Source of the DNA: Umbelopsis ramanniana AG
Lineage: Eukaryota > Mucoromycota > Umbelopsidomycetes > Umbelopsidales > Umbelopsidaceae
Assembly (NCBI RefSeq): GCF_025399195.1
Contig: NW_026252090.1
Coordinates: forward strand, 248,001 to 312,000
Reading direction: 5' to 3'
Length of the DNA stretch: 64,000 bases
Of the stretch, positions 1 to 12,688 are shown piece by piece. The stretch's first letter is position 1. Every line of letters starts with the position of its first letter. A program made the position numbers and the translations under genes. Below the pieces are notes generated by a model that saw only the letters and a program-made list of their open reading frames with translations, did not search any database and was not told where the DNA came from.

Positions 1-240
1 GTTCGGCCATCAGTTTGATCTTGTAAACTGGCACATTTCATCTGAGTATTCACAAACAATGTCTACCTAGGACAACGTCTGTAAATGACGTATGATATTC
101 TGGTCATGATAAACTAGACAACTAAGTACCATATTTGATTCCACGCCGCTCATTCATTCGTGAAAGGGGTGTTGAATGGAGGCAAGATTTTTTTAAGCAC
201 TGTACACTATCTTATACTTTAAGGTCTTTTCATCTATGAT

Positions 241-1864
241 TTAAGTAACAACGACACTGGAAGGTATGGGGAACGGATCTTTGGCACTTAGAACAACAAA
301 CTGTTTTTCATGAGATAAGTATCCTTTGATATAACCCTATAGATTGAAATCAGTAAGTTGAACACAGTTATGTAATTCTCCAGTTCTGAATAATTTACCT
401 TGAAAATTAGCACAGCTAGCATACATTCAACCTCTTCCATATCTACTTCAAGCCCAGCAAATTCGAGAGCCTGCTTGAACGTTTCCATTGAAATTCTTGT
501 AGTATTCATAATGGAGTAGACCCTTCGGCAGAGTGTTCGAATCACCATACTGCGCGCCTTTTCTATTGTTAGAAATGTACCACGGTCGATAAGATGTGCA
601 TATCCAGATTCCATTGCAACGTCGAACGCTCGCACATTTCCTTCGCGAATAGCGCTCACAAGTGGAGAGTATAAGGCAGATATCGACGGATACCGATTGA
701 GAAGCTTTCTGGTAGGCAATTTTCCGAGGTAAATTCTAACAGGCAATAAGTAATGCAGTATGAGCCTGAAAACAAAAATTTAGAAACCATGCTGTCTACC
801 GCAAATGAAAATATGTTGGCCGAGCTCTTACTGCTTGTTACGAGAACTCCTTGTAGAGCATTCCAGGAAGGCTAATGACAATTCTTGTTCAGCCTGAGAG
901 CAAAGTTAGTAAGAGTTTTGACTTTTGAATAGTGCAATTGATTATCCAAACATACCTTTATGTACTGCTCTTCCAGGAAATAAAGCCGACCTAAATAGTA
1001 TCTGAATGTAACCCTATCAGCTTTAGGATAGCTTTCTAAAGGTGGTAAGTCGTTCACCCGAATGGCTTTGAGCACATTGCGACATAAATTTTGAGATTTG
1101 ATCTGAAGAATGAAACCATTGACTTAATATGTGATGGCATTTTCATGATATATAACCTGTCTATCATCCAAACTGACTGACAAATCATGTCCTTACCTTA
1201 AAGTAGGTTTTGAACAGTAGATTACTGATGTGATATGTTCCCCATTTCCTCGACTTGGCTCTGTCAAGAGATCGATCTGTAATACAAGAAGTAAATGATT
1301 TGCTCATGACATTAGCAGCCTCCTCCAAGTTCTTGTTTTCCTTCTTGTCGTTCGCTTGCTGTACATCGGCTTCAACTGCTAGATCTCTCAAGTCTTTGTT
1401 TATCGCATAAAGAAAAGGCAAGCACCACTTGTCGTAACTATTGATTGCTCTCTGAAAGGACCTAAAACGCTCATGTTAATGACATGCAAGCCCTCTTTCT
1501 GTTGCCAATGGCAGACACATACTGTACGAGCTCCTTTTGATCCTCATACGCTTGTTGCAAATCGCCTTGATGCTGAGCTCGAACGATCTCGACATGGAGT
1601 AATAGTATATCGTCCCAAGGATAGTTTAGCTTTGTTCTTGCCGTTTCAACGAGATTTGCAGACTGTTTATTTCCAGAGGTTGTCAGATAATGAACGTCAA
1701 TTTAAATACTGAATTGCGTAAGCCACGCGTACCTGCGCATTATGTTCCAGAAGCGTATTGACATGGGCATCGCTTAGAGATAGTAACGAGGCAAGTTGCT
1801 TTCCTCTGCATGTTATTGCAGCGTTAGAAACGCTATCCAGATATGCCGGTATAGCTTTTTTCAT
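241..1864 (-). CDS. PCID2: PCID2/Thp1-type PCI-domain protein (TREX-2 mRNA export)
   Basis: The product matches the PCID2/Thp1/Csn12 family, PCI-domain subunits of the TREX-2 complex that link transcription to mRNA export at the nuclear pore. Exons on the minus strand encode the family blocks in order: FLYAINKDLRDLA, SRKWGTYHISNLLFKTYFKV, DRVTFRYYLGRLYFLEEQY, then the winged-helix part (VRIYLGKLPTRKLLNRY, LEFAGLEVDMEEVE). The last exon (241-336) is reached by splicing a donor after 399 to an acceptor before 336 and gives KGYLSHEKQFVVLSAKDPFP, which resembles the family C-terminus; without this splice the frame runs into an early stop. I chose the ATG at 1864 because MKKAIPAYLDSV aligns with the usual N-terminus. 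CLP1 starts 155 bp away on the other strand. Family assignment is good; Thp1 versus Csn12 subfamily is not resolved. Confidence 0.85.
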
Positions 1865-2019
1865 TTCACAAAGGTGTACGGACTGAAGGTAAAAGCCAGG
1901 TTTTGAAACCGTACTGTCTTCGGCCGTTGAAAGTTCTCAAAAAAATTAAAGCCTGACACTCAGCAACTGGGACTGTCAGAAGCAGCACTTGTCCTCTAAA
2001 AGTATAGATTAGCTTTAAA

Positions 2020-3789
2020 ATGAACAAGGTAAGGTACAGAAACCTTCATTCAAAGCGAAAAGAGCGCTTGATAATCTAACACATATGTTGGCCTTGTACA
2101 GGCTATAGCTGATACTCGCGAATACAATCTAGAACAAGAAAGTGAGCTTCGATTTGAAGTTGAATTCTCGTCAAAAGCATCGGTCAAGGTTAGCACATTA
2201 CGCGCAAAAAGATCGTCAGCTTTTGATTTCTCGAAAGATTAACAAACACATTTTGTAGCTTGTAAGCGGAACAGCCGAAATCTTTGGAACTGAATTGGCA
2301 ACCGGCGTCACCTACCACTTCTTTGGAAGAAAAATCGCGGTGTTTACCTGGCATGGCTGCTGTCTCGAACTCACTGGCCAATGCAGCGTTGAATACACTG
2401 CGAACGAAACTCCCATGAATAGTTATCTTAATTTGCATCTTGCACTTGAGCAGATCCGAGAGAATGCTGCTCAGCAAGGAGAACAAGGCCCCAGAGTAAG
2501 CGATCTTCACCAGGAGAGCCGTTAAAAATGTCCATCTTTATAAATGCATCATTTTCAGGTACTTGTCCTCGGACCTCATGACGTTGGAAAAACATCCCTT
2601 TGCAAAATATTACTAAGCTATGCACTGCGACAAGGACGACGGCCGCTACATGTTTCACTTGACTGTTCTGAGGTATATCGATTGGGGTGATGCTTCAGTA
2701 ACACCAATTGAGCTTACTAACAATTCGTGTAGGGATCTATAACCATGCCAGGAACCATGACAGCAACTTCAATAAGTCATATTATAGATGTAGAGGAAGG
2801 ATTTGGGTCTACCGCCACCACAGCTGCATCCATGGGATCAACTACCATGCCACTTGCATATTATTACGGATATCAAAATCCAGCCGAAAACCTTCAATTG
2901 TACAAACTATTGACATCTAAACTTGCACAAGGAGTCAAAGCTCGAAGTGCTATAGACGATGAAACTCGCCTTGGAGGTCAAATCATAGACACAACCGGTT
3001 TAATAGACAATGTCGGCTATGATATCATACAGCACGCTATCGAACAATTCTCGGGTAAATATCAGCTACGTTATCTGCTTCTTACGTATCTTGCAATTGA
3101 CTTGCATTTTATTACAGTCAATGTGGTTGTTGTACTAGGACATGAACGATTGTACAGTGATATGACGAGAATTCTTCGGGACAAGCCAGAAATATCTGTC
3201 GTCAAAGTCGCCAAGTCAGGAGGGGTGAGTACATAGTGCTTGGAAATATGACTTACAAAGGATCACAATCTAACACATGCTATTTAGGTGGTGGAGCGAG
3301 ATCAGCAGTTCCGAACGCAATTACAACGTAGCAAGATACACGAGTATTTCTACGGAACTTCCAAGTGCGAGCTGTCACCCTATTCTACACTGACGAATTT
3401 CGCGGATGTATCTATATGGAGAGTAGGAGAGAGCTCGCTAGCACCAACGTCAGCATTGCCTATTGGTATGGATCGCCAACTGAGCGAAACTCAATTGGTT
3501 AAGATTGACAACCCAGACATATTGTTACATTCCGTTCTCGCTGTTCTAAACGCTGATGAATCAGACAATGAAGCCAATGCTTTAGAAAGCAACGTTGCTG
3601 GGTTCATTTACGTGTAAGTAGTCTGAAACACTTTGCAAAGCATCATAAGACAAGTAGTTGTTAACAAAAACTTTCCATAGGTCGGATGTGGATGATGCAA
3701 AGCAAAAGCTGACCATATTATCCCCAGCACCGGGACGGCTTTTGAAGCGGCATTTGCTCATGGGATCATTCAAATGGATAGAATCATGA
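2020..3789 (+). CDS. CLP1: Clp1, mRNA cleavage factor IA subunit / polynucleotide 5'-kinase family
   Basis: Clp1 is a nuclear ATP-binding protein of the pre-mRNA 3'-end cleavage and polyadenylation machinery (CF IA), bridging Pcf11 to the core; some relatives are RNA 5'-hydroxyl kinases. A 9-base coding first exon (M-N-K) is spliced to [15 protein letters not shown], then [11 protein letters not shown], the typical Clp1 N-terminal beta domain. The P-loop [14 protein letters not shown] follows (Walker A, with D and GKT), then [26 protein letters not shown], and [15 protein letters not shown]. The C-terminal domain ends [18 protein letters not shown]. About seven exons; all phases join cleanly. 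The gene is divergent from the PCID2-type gene and convergent with PNO1. Whether kinase activity is retained cannot be decided from sequence alone; fungal Clp1 is generally considered inactive. Confidence 0.93.
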
Positions 3790-3979
3790 TAGCGTTCGCG
3801 AAATAAATGACCAAAAAAAGCAGCATTTTATACATTGATGAGGAAATATGAGAAAATTGGAGAAAGTGACAAGAATTAAGTTGCACAATGAATAAAGGAG
3901 GATGAAAATGAAAGCGAAAACATTTGTGGAGGGTAATTTGAATTTTGTAGTGTTGGTTGTCGATAGCGAGCAAAAAGAT

Positions 3980-4963
3980 TTAGAATCTCTCCTTCATGCG
4001 AGCTGAGATGGTTCTCAGCGTTGCGTAAACCTTTCCTGGTGGACTACCAAGAACCAAGCTGACAAGAGCATCTCTAGCAATTCGTATGTTTTGGAATGAA
4101 CCGAGGATATGTATTTTGCTGTGTACCCAAAACCGCAAGTCAATTAAAATGAATGCTGCGTGCGACATATAATCGGATTGTATCAACTTACGTATCAGCC
4201 AACACAATGCGAGTTTTGCTTGCATTCTCAATGGTGAACTTGGTCTTTCCGTCTTTACCAGCAATACGGCCAATAGCACGAGACAAATGATCTCCGTGCA
4301 AAGTCTTTACATCCTTGATTTCGAAAGTGTCGATATAAAGATCGTCCAATCTGAGTAAGGCAATGGCGTCCTCAACTTCGAATCCAAGAGCAAAAGCACG
4401 GACGAAATCAGCTCCCTTCTGAAGAGCTCCAGTTTCCTCAGTTTGCTTCGACATCTGCACAAAATCCGTTAAACACATGCGCTGATCATTTGTAGTCCCA
4501 TGCTCACTAAATTAAAGTACATACTCGGATTTCAACAGCCTTTGATTTTGTGTTATATCTCACTTGCAATTTCAAGTGCTCGACCAAGGGTGAGTAAATT
4601 TGAAGCCAACTTTTCTTCAGTGGGGACAGACGATGAGGAGGAATTGGGATTTTACGAGCTTGATTGCTGGTTGACTACAAAATGTGCAAGTTGAGTTATT
4701 CACGCTCCTTGTTATTGTTTCTACTGGATTCAATTAGTTTTTTTTCTTACAGTCATTTGCTTTGCCTTCAATGCCTTGAATTCGGGTTTGTCTGCGCTGC
4801 TACCTTCTTCGCCCTGATCTACTTGCATGCCGGCATCTTTTTCGAGAGTGGAGGTAGGAAGGCTGTCGGCTTCAATGAGAACTTCATCCTCGTCGATGAT
4901 TTCTTCGCTTGCTGTGTTCTTGTTAGTCAACTTGGGAGCCTTGAATGAGTCTATAGTAGCCAT
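3980..4963 (-). CDS. PNO1: Pno1/Dim2, KH-domain 40S ribosome assembly factor
   Basis: Pno1 (Dim2) is a KH-domain protein that binds 20S pre-rRNA near the 3' end of 18S rRNA, recruits Dim1 and guides Nob1 cleavage in the pre-40S particle. Exon 1 encodes an acidic, poorly conserved N-terminus. An exon at about 4510-4665 encodes [32 protein letters not shown] and SKAVEIR, all hallmark Pno1 blocks. The next gives [20 protein letters not shown] and the KH core ([33 protein letters not shown]), and the last ends with the family signature LGSPPGKVY and SARMKERF. Length fits the family (about 250 residues). It shares a roughly 200-bp divergent promoter with the sterol-transfer gene at 5163. Confidence 0.93.
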
Positions 4964-5162
4964 ATCTGTTTAAGGTGGATAAAAAAAAAAACCAGCAAAA
5001 AAAAAATTTGCCTGTAGACCTGTGCAAACTTGGCAGTCACAGAAGATTGTCACGTGTAGCGCTGAAAAGCCAATTTCAGCTGAGGCCAAAAGGCCGGAAA
5101 ACGGTTGTGTGTATAGCTGCAGCAAAAGCCTTTTCCACATTCCACTTTGAGATCATCACCAG

Positions 5163-8100
5163 ATGTCGCGAGCTTCACTGAAAGATGAGGAGAAACTATC
5201 CAGTAACTCCTTCCTCAGTCCTGAGTCGGTCTCTCAGAAGCAAACAGGACGGAAACGGCCTACTCTTTTGAAGCGTTTGTCTTCGTCGTCTCTACGTACC
5301 GTCTCCACCAAAGACTACAACAACGGAGAGACCATGCAACCACCTGAAGCTTCCTCCAACAAGGATGTTAGTGGTGATGAAGGATCAAAAATAGATTCAA
5401 AGGACAAATTCACACACCAACGAAAGCACAGTAATACAATTTCTGGTGGTATGCCCTCTTACTCCCATGAGATTCGAGCACCATCGACACCTCGTCGCAG
5501 CTCTGATGGACCCCATTTACATATACCTTACCCCACCACCATCAATATCTCTGCACCAACGCCTACTACGGCGACATTTTCCGATGAGGTTTTCTCCACG
5601 TCCGCGACTGGCCTAACATTCGAACTCCTCCAAAGCCAAGGAACTCCCTCAAACACCGATTTCGGCGACGATTTGGGAAATAATAAAGCGCCAACACCTA
5701 TTGCGTCCCCTGAACATTCTAAGGAACCCGTTACTTCTTCTACACCCGCACCTTCAGGCCTTGATTCAATGGACTCCAACCGTCCTCGAGGCATTAGTAT
5801 ATCCACCATTAGTTCCACCACCTCCCTAGGATCGTCTGGAACTGACTTAAACAGGTCAATCAGCTTACCCAGCCACGGCAAAATTGCCACGCGCAGAAAA
5901 GCCAAATCACGAAGAACGTCTTTAGACACCACTACATCATCTGAAGGAGGATTCTCAGCGGCTGGAGGGAGTGTGGCAACCATATGTGGACTCGAAATAG
6001 CCAATGCTAAGAGAAACGCTGAATTCCATGCATTATTTAGAAGCGTTCCTGAAGACGACATGCTTATAGAAGGTAAGGAAACTTTTTGTTCGGCGACAAT
6101 GTCCGCCACCGACTTAAAAATTTCTGACTGTCTCTATGTTTAGATTATGGTTGTGCACTTCAGAAGGAGATTTTAGTTCAAGGACGTATCTACATTTCTG
6201 AACATCATATTTGTTTTAACGCCAATATTTTTGGCTGGGTGACCAATGTAAGCAAGCCTTGGGTTTTACGCTGATCGCAAAACATCCCACATGAGTTTAA
6301 TTCCATAATCGGCCTTCCTTCCATATTTAGCTCGTCCTGGCTTTTTCCGAGATTGTTTCAGTAGAAAAGAAGATGACGGCTATGATTATACCCAATGGGA
6401 TACAGATCTGCACCCTCCACGCAAAGGTATGTGATGACAGCGCATGAAAGGATAGCATTGATTATGACTAACGTGGAATCCATAGCATTCGTTTGCATCG
6501 TTCCTTTCTCGTGATATGGCGTATGACCAAATGATGGATGTTTGGCGCGTGGCTCATCCAACGAATCCGTCTGTACAAAAGATGTTACTTGCAGCGGATA
6601 ATAGTACTGCTCAACATGAAACATCTTCAGACGAGGAAACCGATGATTCGGATGCGACCCTGAGTGAAGGTGACGATGATGACATTGATCACACGCGGAC
6701 GGAAGCATCACTGGTTGACGCTCTCGGCATTGCTCATCCGGTGACATCCCCTGAAAAGACAGAGAAGAAGGTAGAACCCACCGAAGAGGAGTTGGCTCGC
6801 CGAAGGGCCATTTCAGATGTTGGACCTCGACCTAATGGCTTAGCTGCCAATGTCTCCGTAAAGTCACCAGTCACATTACCCAAGACGGAGTGCCAATGTC
6901 AACACTCTGGTAGCCATTACCCCAATGTGGCATTGGATGCTGTCTTCCCTGGTTCCATCGAGACACTTTATAATATGCTATTTAATAGCTCATTTATATC
7001 TAATTTCTTGGTGGAAGGCGAGAAAAGTCAAGGTAAACTTGAAACGTAAAGTTGTAACTCAGCGACAAGGCACTATTGACATGGATGGATTTTTTTTAGA
7101 CGTTAATATCGGCAATTGGTCTAAGGATACAGATAAGAAAGAAACTGTACGCAAAAGCACATATATCAAATACCTTGGCATGCCAATAGGTGAGACAGAG
7201 AAGTCCGTGTGGAATCACTATCAGACCTTTTGTAACTGACCCTATGTTTTTGCGTATAGGGCCCAAAACGACAAAATGCCATTTAGAGGAGAGATGCTTT
7301 GAATGCGACTTTAACAAGGCCATCACAGTCTTAACAACCACTCAAACACCAGATGTTCCTATGGGCTCATCTTTTTCAGTTAAGACTAGAGCTTGTATCA
7401 CTTCAACTGGAATGGGAAGCGTACGCTTGCTTGTGACATTCCAAGTTGAGTTCACAAAGGGAGGTTTCCTTAAATGTAAGTTGCATCAAATGAGCAATAA
7501 GCTGATCTGACGTTTGATGAGTCTAACATCCACATATATAGCAACCATAGAGAAAGCTTCGTCAGATGGTCAGATAACTTATTATAAGAACCTCGAAGCC
7601 GCTATGAGAGCATACATTACTAGTCACCCTGGAGAATTCGGACAAGGCCGCAAGAAAAAGCGTGACAAGCAGAGTGGCAAAGTTCGAAAGGTGAAACTGA
7701 CAAAAGTCTGTGATGAATTACCTGAGGACGCCAAGAGAAAGTCACTGGTCAAAGCTACGGAGAACAACTCCAAGGCTTCCTTATATCGCGCTTTGGAGGA
7801 TTCGATATCTGGAATGGCCACTCTGAGTGCCAACATCATCCGATTTTTCATTGACCATGTGGGAATTCCTTCTAGTGCTCAAATTACCTTATTCTTCTTT
7901 GGCCTCCTTGTATTGTCCAACGTCTTTTTACTCAAGAAAATGTCCATTGTTGACAAACAACTATCTGAATTGTCATCAACTCAAGGCATGCACGGTATTT
8001 CTACTATTGACTTGGATCAAGAACGAGAACTGTTGTGGCAATACTTGCAACAAAGAACTCAACACAAGACAAAGGCGCAAGTCAACGTTGCAAAACAATG

Positions 8101-8236
8101 GAACAAGCATGCCATGGAAATTCTTCGCAAGAAAGCCCTACTTGATCAACAAATCCTGGGTATCCAATCTGTCATTCGCGGAGCAGAAGATCAATTAGAT
8201 AAATTGAACCCTATCACCTCTAAAAACCATCATTGA
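5163..8236 (+). CDS. GRAM/VASt-domain sterol transfer protein (Lam/Ysp2-Aster family)
   Basis: Lam (Ysp2/Ltc) and animal GRAMD1/Aster proteins are ER-anchored proteins at membrane contact sites that move sterols between plasma membrane and ER. The predicted protein of about 885 residues starts with about 290 Ser/Thr-rich, probably disordered residues. A GRAM domain follows (NAEFHALFRSVPEDDMLIE, LVQGRIYISEHHICFNAN, FGWVTNLVLAFSEIVSVEKK), then an acidic linker, then a VASt/StART-like domain (PNVALDAVFPGSIETLYNML through MGSVRLLVTFQVEF). After a basic stretch there is one hydrophobic segment near residue 760 (SAQITLFFFGLLVLSNVFLL), the ER anchor, and a helical C-terminal tail. One StART-like domain places it with the single-domain members. 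The long first exon is preceded by an A-rich leader; the ATG at 5163 fits. Confidence 0.9.
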
Positions 8237-9971
8237 TCTGTTGGGCTCCTGTACGAGACTACTCTTTGAACATCGTCGCCGTTTACCTGTATTTCTTATA
8301 TTTTTCTTTTCTTTGAGGCAAGATGCCGGTTCGTCTGTCCTCTTTCCACCCCTTCCAGTCTTTTGACCATACCCCCTTCCAAATCGATCCAGCTTTTTTG
8401 CTTGTGTTTAACGGTAGTAAAGCTGCTCTTCGTTTGAACTTTTATCTTTCCCTTTCTTTTCAATTATCTCTTCTACGAAAGATATACCTTGGGTACCACT
8501 CTCATCCCGTATACCTATTATACATTTACAATGCACACCCACACACTATATAAATTATACATATCATCAAAACAACAAAGCTGCTAAGGATTTCTAGTAT
8601 TGTTAGGCGTGTCCGAAGCCCACACAAAAACGTGGTGCAATAAAGTTTGGCATGCGGTTCTACCACAACAGGAAATTTGACAAGCTTTGTGATTCGTAGC
8701 TACGCACGCTTGCCTCCACAGTGTGGTTGCAGTGCCTTGTTTTCTAGAAACCTCTAACTGATTATATTCCTCTATACTGACATTCTGACTTTCACTACAA
8801 CAGAATCGGCGGTCCGACCATTCGTCTGTTCAGTAACTTGGCTCATTTACATTTAGTTATTCCTTTTGTTTTGTTTTTTTCAACTTCGGTTGTGAATCCC
8901 CCGCCCCGTTCAACAATACCCCTAAAACCGAGAATCTGTTTATTCTCTCATCTTGAAAGTGGATTCATCAAAAGCTCACACAAGCTGTTTCGTATCTGAA
9001 TCGTCATCCGCAATACTGAACTAAACCAACTGCATACAGATTCCTTCCCCTTGCCAATTTTCCCTCCCTTTTCCCCTCAACCCCCAGCCCCATCAATGAC
9101 GATGAGTAACCTGGTCATGGCATGGGAAATTCAGTGGCAAATAGATCCTATTGGATACAGATATGGAAAGCTTCCTACTGCGAAAAGCTGCAACGTTGAA
9201 CAGACATAGCCTCAATTCCAATCCTATTCAGTGCCACTTTGTCATAGACCGCTTGATCAGATGGACAAACTTGTTTGGCTGAGTAAAAAGTTCTTCTATC
9301 CGTTTTCATGTTTGGCCTTTACTAAGTCTGTCTAGGTGCTTTTTTGTTATGTGATTACCCAATCTTTCGAAGTAAGTAGTTTCACAACGAGAGGTTTTAC
9401 AAAGAAAGGTAAAAAAAATACAAATGTCAAAAACGTTCTGACGCATAGCCTCAATAGGAACGACTTGTTCATCATTGCTTCAAAAAGAAATACTCTTTAC
9501 AAAGGAAACAAAATGAAAGTTATGTAAGGCAGAGAACACATCCCACGATAAATTTATACACGTAACCCATTGTAAGTGCCATTTTTGCCTACTACGTCTG
9601 AGCCCAGTGACCCCAATTCGACCCAAGACTGTAACCAAACATTCTAAAAGCCGACAGAAGTCCAGTATCTACAGAAGTAGAGAGGGAACCGCTGACCCGC
9701 ACTTATAAACTTGGGCCGCCCGGGGGACGGGTGTACAAAGTTGCTCGGGGGGATGATTCGTTAACCAAAGTCTAAAAACTCGTCACATGCATTGTATCTG
9801 TCATTTCTAGAGTTGGCTATTCGGGCAAAGACAGTCTGGCCAGCTGCTGCTTAGAGGGGGGACAGTCATATCAATATAAAAAACCTTTGTGCATCAAGTT
9901 TTTTCAAAATCCTTGGCCTTGAACATCTTGATCACTTTGATTACTACTCATCACCATTTTTCACCATCACC
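8237..9971. other. Gene-free interval, 1.7 kb
   Basis: Lies between the 3' end of the sterol-transfer gene and the Nudix gene. It is pyrimidine-rich near 8.3-8.6 kb and 9.0-9.1 kb. Its right third holds the Nudix promoter, including a G/C-rich patch at about 9711-9757 with runs of C and G, a GAGGGGGGGA run near 9854 and a TATA-like box at 9875. Short open frames here show no conserved sequence. I see no RNA gene. Confidence 0.5.
9875..9880 (+). promoter_or_regulatory. TATA-like box upstream of the Nudix gene
   Basis: A TATAAA hexamer lies 97 bases before the chosen ATG at 9972, a plausible fungal core-promoter spacing. It is supported only by sequence and position. Confidence 0.35.
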
Positions 9972-12126
9972 ATGACCCCAATACAACTTGCTCAGGGTAT
10001 ATACCATAACAATATATCGCCTTCATGAACCGATTGCACTTTCATTGACCAAAGTGAACCAAAAAAAAAAAAAATTGTTTGTCTACAGATTCATTGTATA
10101 CACTGTGCTCGAACCTCACCTCCAGGCGTAACACTACTAAAATCCATGGTGATACTCGCCGAGCTTGCGTTGCTATCATTATTCGCTGGCGTCGTGGTCA
10201 ATACGATCGTACGCCCATTGATGGATCAAAAAAAGCTCAAAACTGGTTGGAATTCATTCAAGACAAGATGGTCCAACGAGATGGAGGGTATCCTGAAGTC
10301 CTCTACATTCGCAGAGCCAAACGCTCGGGAGATCCGTAAGTTACTGCTCTGTTGATATATTTTATATGAATCTTTACTGTTTCTTCGCAACAGTGTTATG
10401 CTGTTTGCGTGCTCAAGGACCAAGGTGGATGACTCCTTGCCCTTGAAATTATTATTATTATTATTGTCGCCACTTCATAACCACTCCACCCCCCTTTGGC
10501 ATTTATCCCTCCCCTTGCCCTCCATTTTGCCAATTAACCTTGCAAATTTTTTGTACTCCCCTATTCGTTTCTTGTATCAAAAGACGGTTGCACACTGTTT
10601 TGTAAGAATACCTGTTTTTCTTATTTTATCTCTGTAGCGTTAACGTTACGCATTCTGCTGCTGACATGCCCAATTTTGCTTGTCCGCTACTATTTTTTCC
10701 CCTTCATCTCCTCTTACTCTCCCACCCCCGAGAAAACATCCATATCTATCTCCTTGTACTCTATCTCAATACCTTTGTAGATGCCCCCCACTGTTTTTGC
10801 AAGCCATCTTAACATTCTTGGTTTTCTGGACACGTTCTAACCAAATTTCATTTCTCCTCATGTGATCTCTTCTTCTGGTCGTTCGCACCTTTCAATCTAA
10901 CAGATGGTCTGGCGATATGGCATTCCCAGGAGGACGTAATGAAGCCGGGGAGACTGACCAAGATACCGTTGTCCGAGAAGTTCGAGAAGAGGTTGGATTG
11001 GATCTTGATTCCGACGACTATGTAAAGCTCGGATGTCTAGACGATCGTGAACTTACTTCTCTACTTGGAGGCAAGCCGATTATGATCTTGTCAACATTTG
11101 GTAAATATCTTGTAATGGGATGGGCGAGCTGTCGTTCAAATCATCTCTTTTCTGTGTTTTGATGGGGGGAGGACGAAAAAACCTACGGCACTGACCTGCC
11201 TATTCATGGAGTATTGCACATATGTTTTGGGCGGGAATGTTGATCTCTTTCCCTTTCCAGTGTACCTACAAGTTGCTCCAGAATCTCCTCAAATCACCCG
11301 CCAAAATTCAGAAGTAGCTGCCACATACTGTAAGTACAAAGCTTTTTTTTTATCATGAGGCTCTCTGTATAATAGAAAAGATAAACACTGTAGAGGCATT
11401 ATATTACTTCTATATAATTTGAAGTAGTCTTGGCCTCGGAAGCAGATGCGCTATTGTTGGTCTTACAAAGGATTAATCTAACGCTTATTTGGATGGAACT
11501 TTTTTTTTTTCTAGGGATTCCGCTGCATCATTTTCTCAATACAAAGATCCATATCTCCAGTCCCATTAAGCTTCCAGTACTACCATTGTCACCCAAATTG
11601 CCCTCGGTCTTTGGCACTGTTGCAATGCCAAGTATGATCGTACCGGTAAAGGAAGAAAACATCGTACTCTGGGGACTCGCACTGACCATGACTAGTGAGC
11701 TTGTAAGTTATACCCAAAACACAAAAGAGATCGCCAGGCACGGTCATGTAGTACCACTGGTCCGCATGACCAAAGCCTACCCAAAATTGTCGCAATGGGA
11801 CTTGGATGGATTCGTCAGACTGTTTTGTTTTGCCAGCACAGGCTGGCGTGTACTCAACGGAGGTTACCATTCTAAAATGTGAGTAATGAGTGTTTGTACT
11901 AACCTGTGACAAATGGGCTGCGGTGTCGCCTTGCACTGAAGCCATCAATACTCATGCCGTTTCTCGTAGTTCAACGTCATGGGCCGGCGGCCCTTCTATA
12001 CCTGATTACTATGGTTCCGTACGACGGGCTCTGTACGTTGTTACCGCTCTTAGAGCGACTGCAGGTCTTACAGCAGGCGGCTTTTTGGCACACAGAATCA
12101 TCAAAGCTGCGTATGGCAGAAGCTAG
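9972..12126 (+). CDS. Nudix hydrolase with C-terminal hydrophobic tail
   Basis: Nudix enzymes hydrolyse nucleoside diphosphates linked to another moiety. The Nudix box is complete: GGRNEAGETDQDTVVREVRE followed by EVGLDL, fitting GX5EX7REUXEEXGU. Upstream exons give RRACVAIIIRW and PEVLYIRRAKRSGDP, which splice over an intron of about 565 bases (10338-10902, long for this window) to WSGDMAFPGG. Later blocks are TYWIPLHHFL, VLWGLAL and the terminal exon YYGSVRRALYVVTALRATAG, ending near AHRIIKAAYGRS. This YGSVRRA tail with a hydrophobic segment recurs in fungal CoA-pyrophosphatase-like Nudix proteins as I remember them. Start: ATG at 9972, first exon MTPIQLAQ, then a splice into DSLYTLCSN. Substrate is unknown; CoA derivatives are one possibility. 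Confidence 0.8.
10448..10465 (+). repeat. (ATT)6 microsatellite inside a Nudix intron
   Basis: Six tandem ATT units lie in the unusually long, pyrimidine-rich intron before the Nudix box. A simple-sequence repeat with no evident function. Confidence 0.8.
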
Positions 12127-12688
12127 CCTCTTTTCCTTCCCACCGTACCCCCCCCAAAAGCTGCAAATGAGCTGACCCAAAGTGCTCACCTTTTAAAAAT
12201 ACATATCTTTCTGTGGGCTTGGGTCTAAATATTCTCATGCAGCTTAGGAACCCAAACTCCTATATACCTTGTCTATACTTATTTCTTGCAGATATCTTGT
12301 CTCTATTAGTTCAATATTCCCCTCCCCCCATTTTTTTCTCACATAATTTACCAAATTGTCGCAGATAGCATTTCTTTTTGTTGATATAAACAACGCCCAA
12401 AGTAAAAAAGAGATTGTAAAAGAATGGTAGGAATGGCAGATATCATTATTTCGTGTAATTCAATGGGGCTAGCCAGTATTTGTGTACAATACAAGATTTG
12501 TATGGATAATAACAAAAAACCGGTTGAATGCTTTAAGATAAAAACAAAAAAGAAGAAGAGACCCCATCCAAATTGGTTGAGGATTGGGTTAGGGCTATGA
12601 AAGAGTACGAAAAAAGAAAGACCTCATTCACACCGGGACTGAACAAAAAGCTTGGTGCCCGATCCAAACTTTTTTTTAAATGTCACGC
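12127..12688. other. Convergent 3' flank, 560 bp
   Basis: Separates the 3' ends of the Nudix and mitochondrial SSB genes. AT-rich with C-tract and T-tract sequence near 12.3 kb. Nothing gene-like was seen. Confidence 0.5.

Noticed and set aside
1-240. A gene end at the left edge
   Set aside because: Too short and without a conserved frame; it may be flank of an off-window gene but cannot be shown.
5528-6109. 193-codon antisense frame over the N-terminus of the sterol-transfer gene
   Set aside because: Mirrors a Ser/Pro-rich exon, which often leaves the other strand open; no motif and no start context.
8323-8553. Small plus-strand gene after the sterol-transfer gene
   Set aside because: Low-complexity pyrimidine-rich translation in a presumed 3' UTR.
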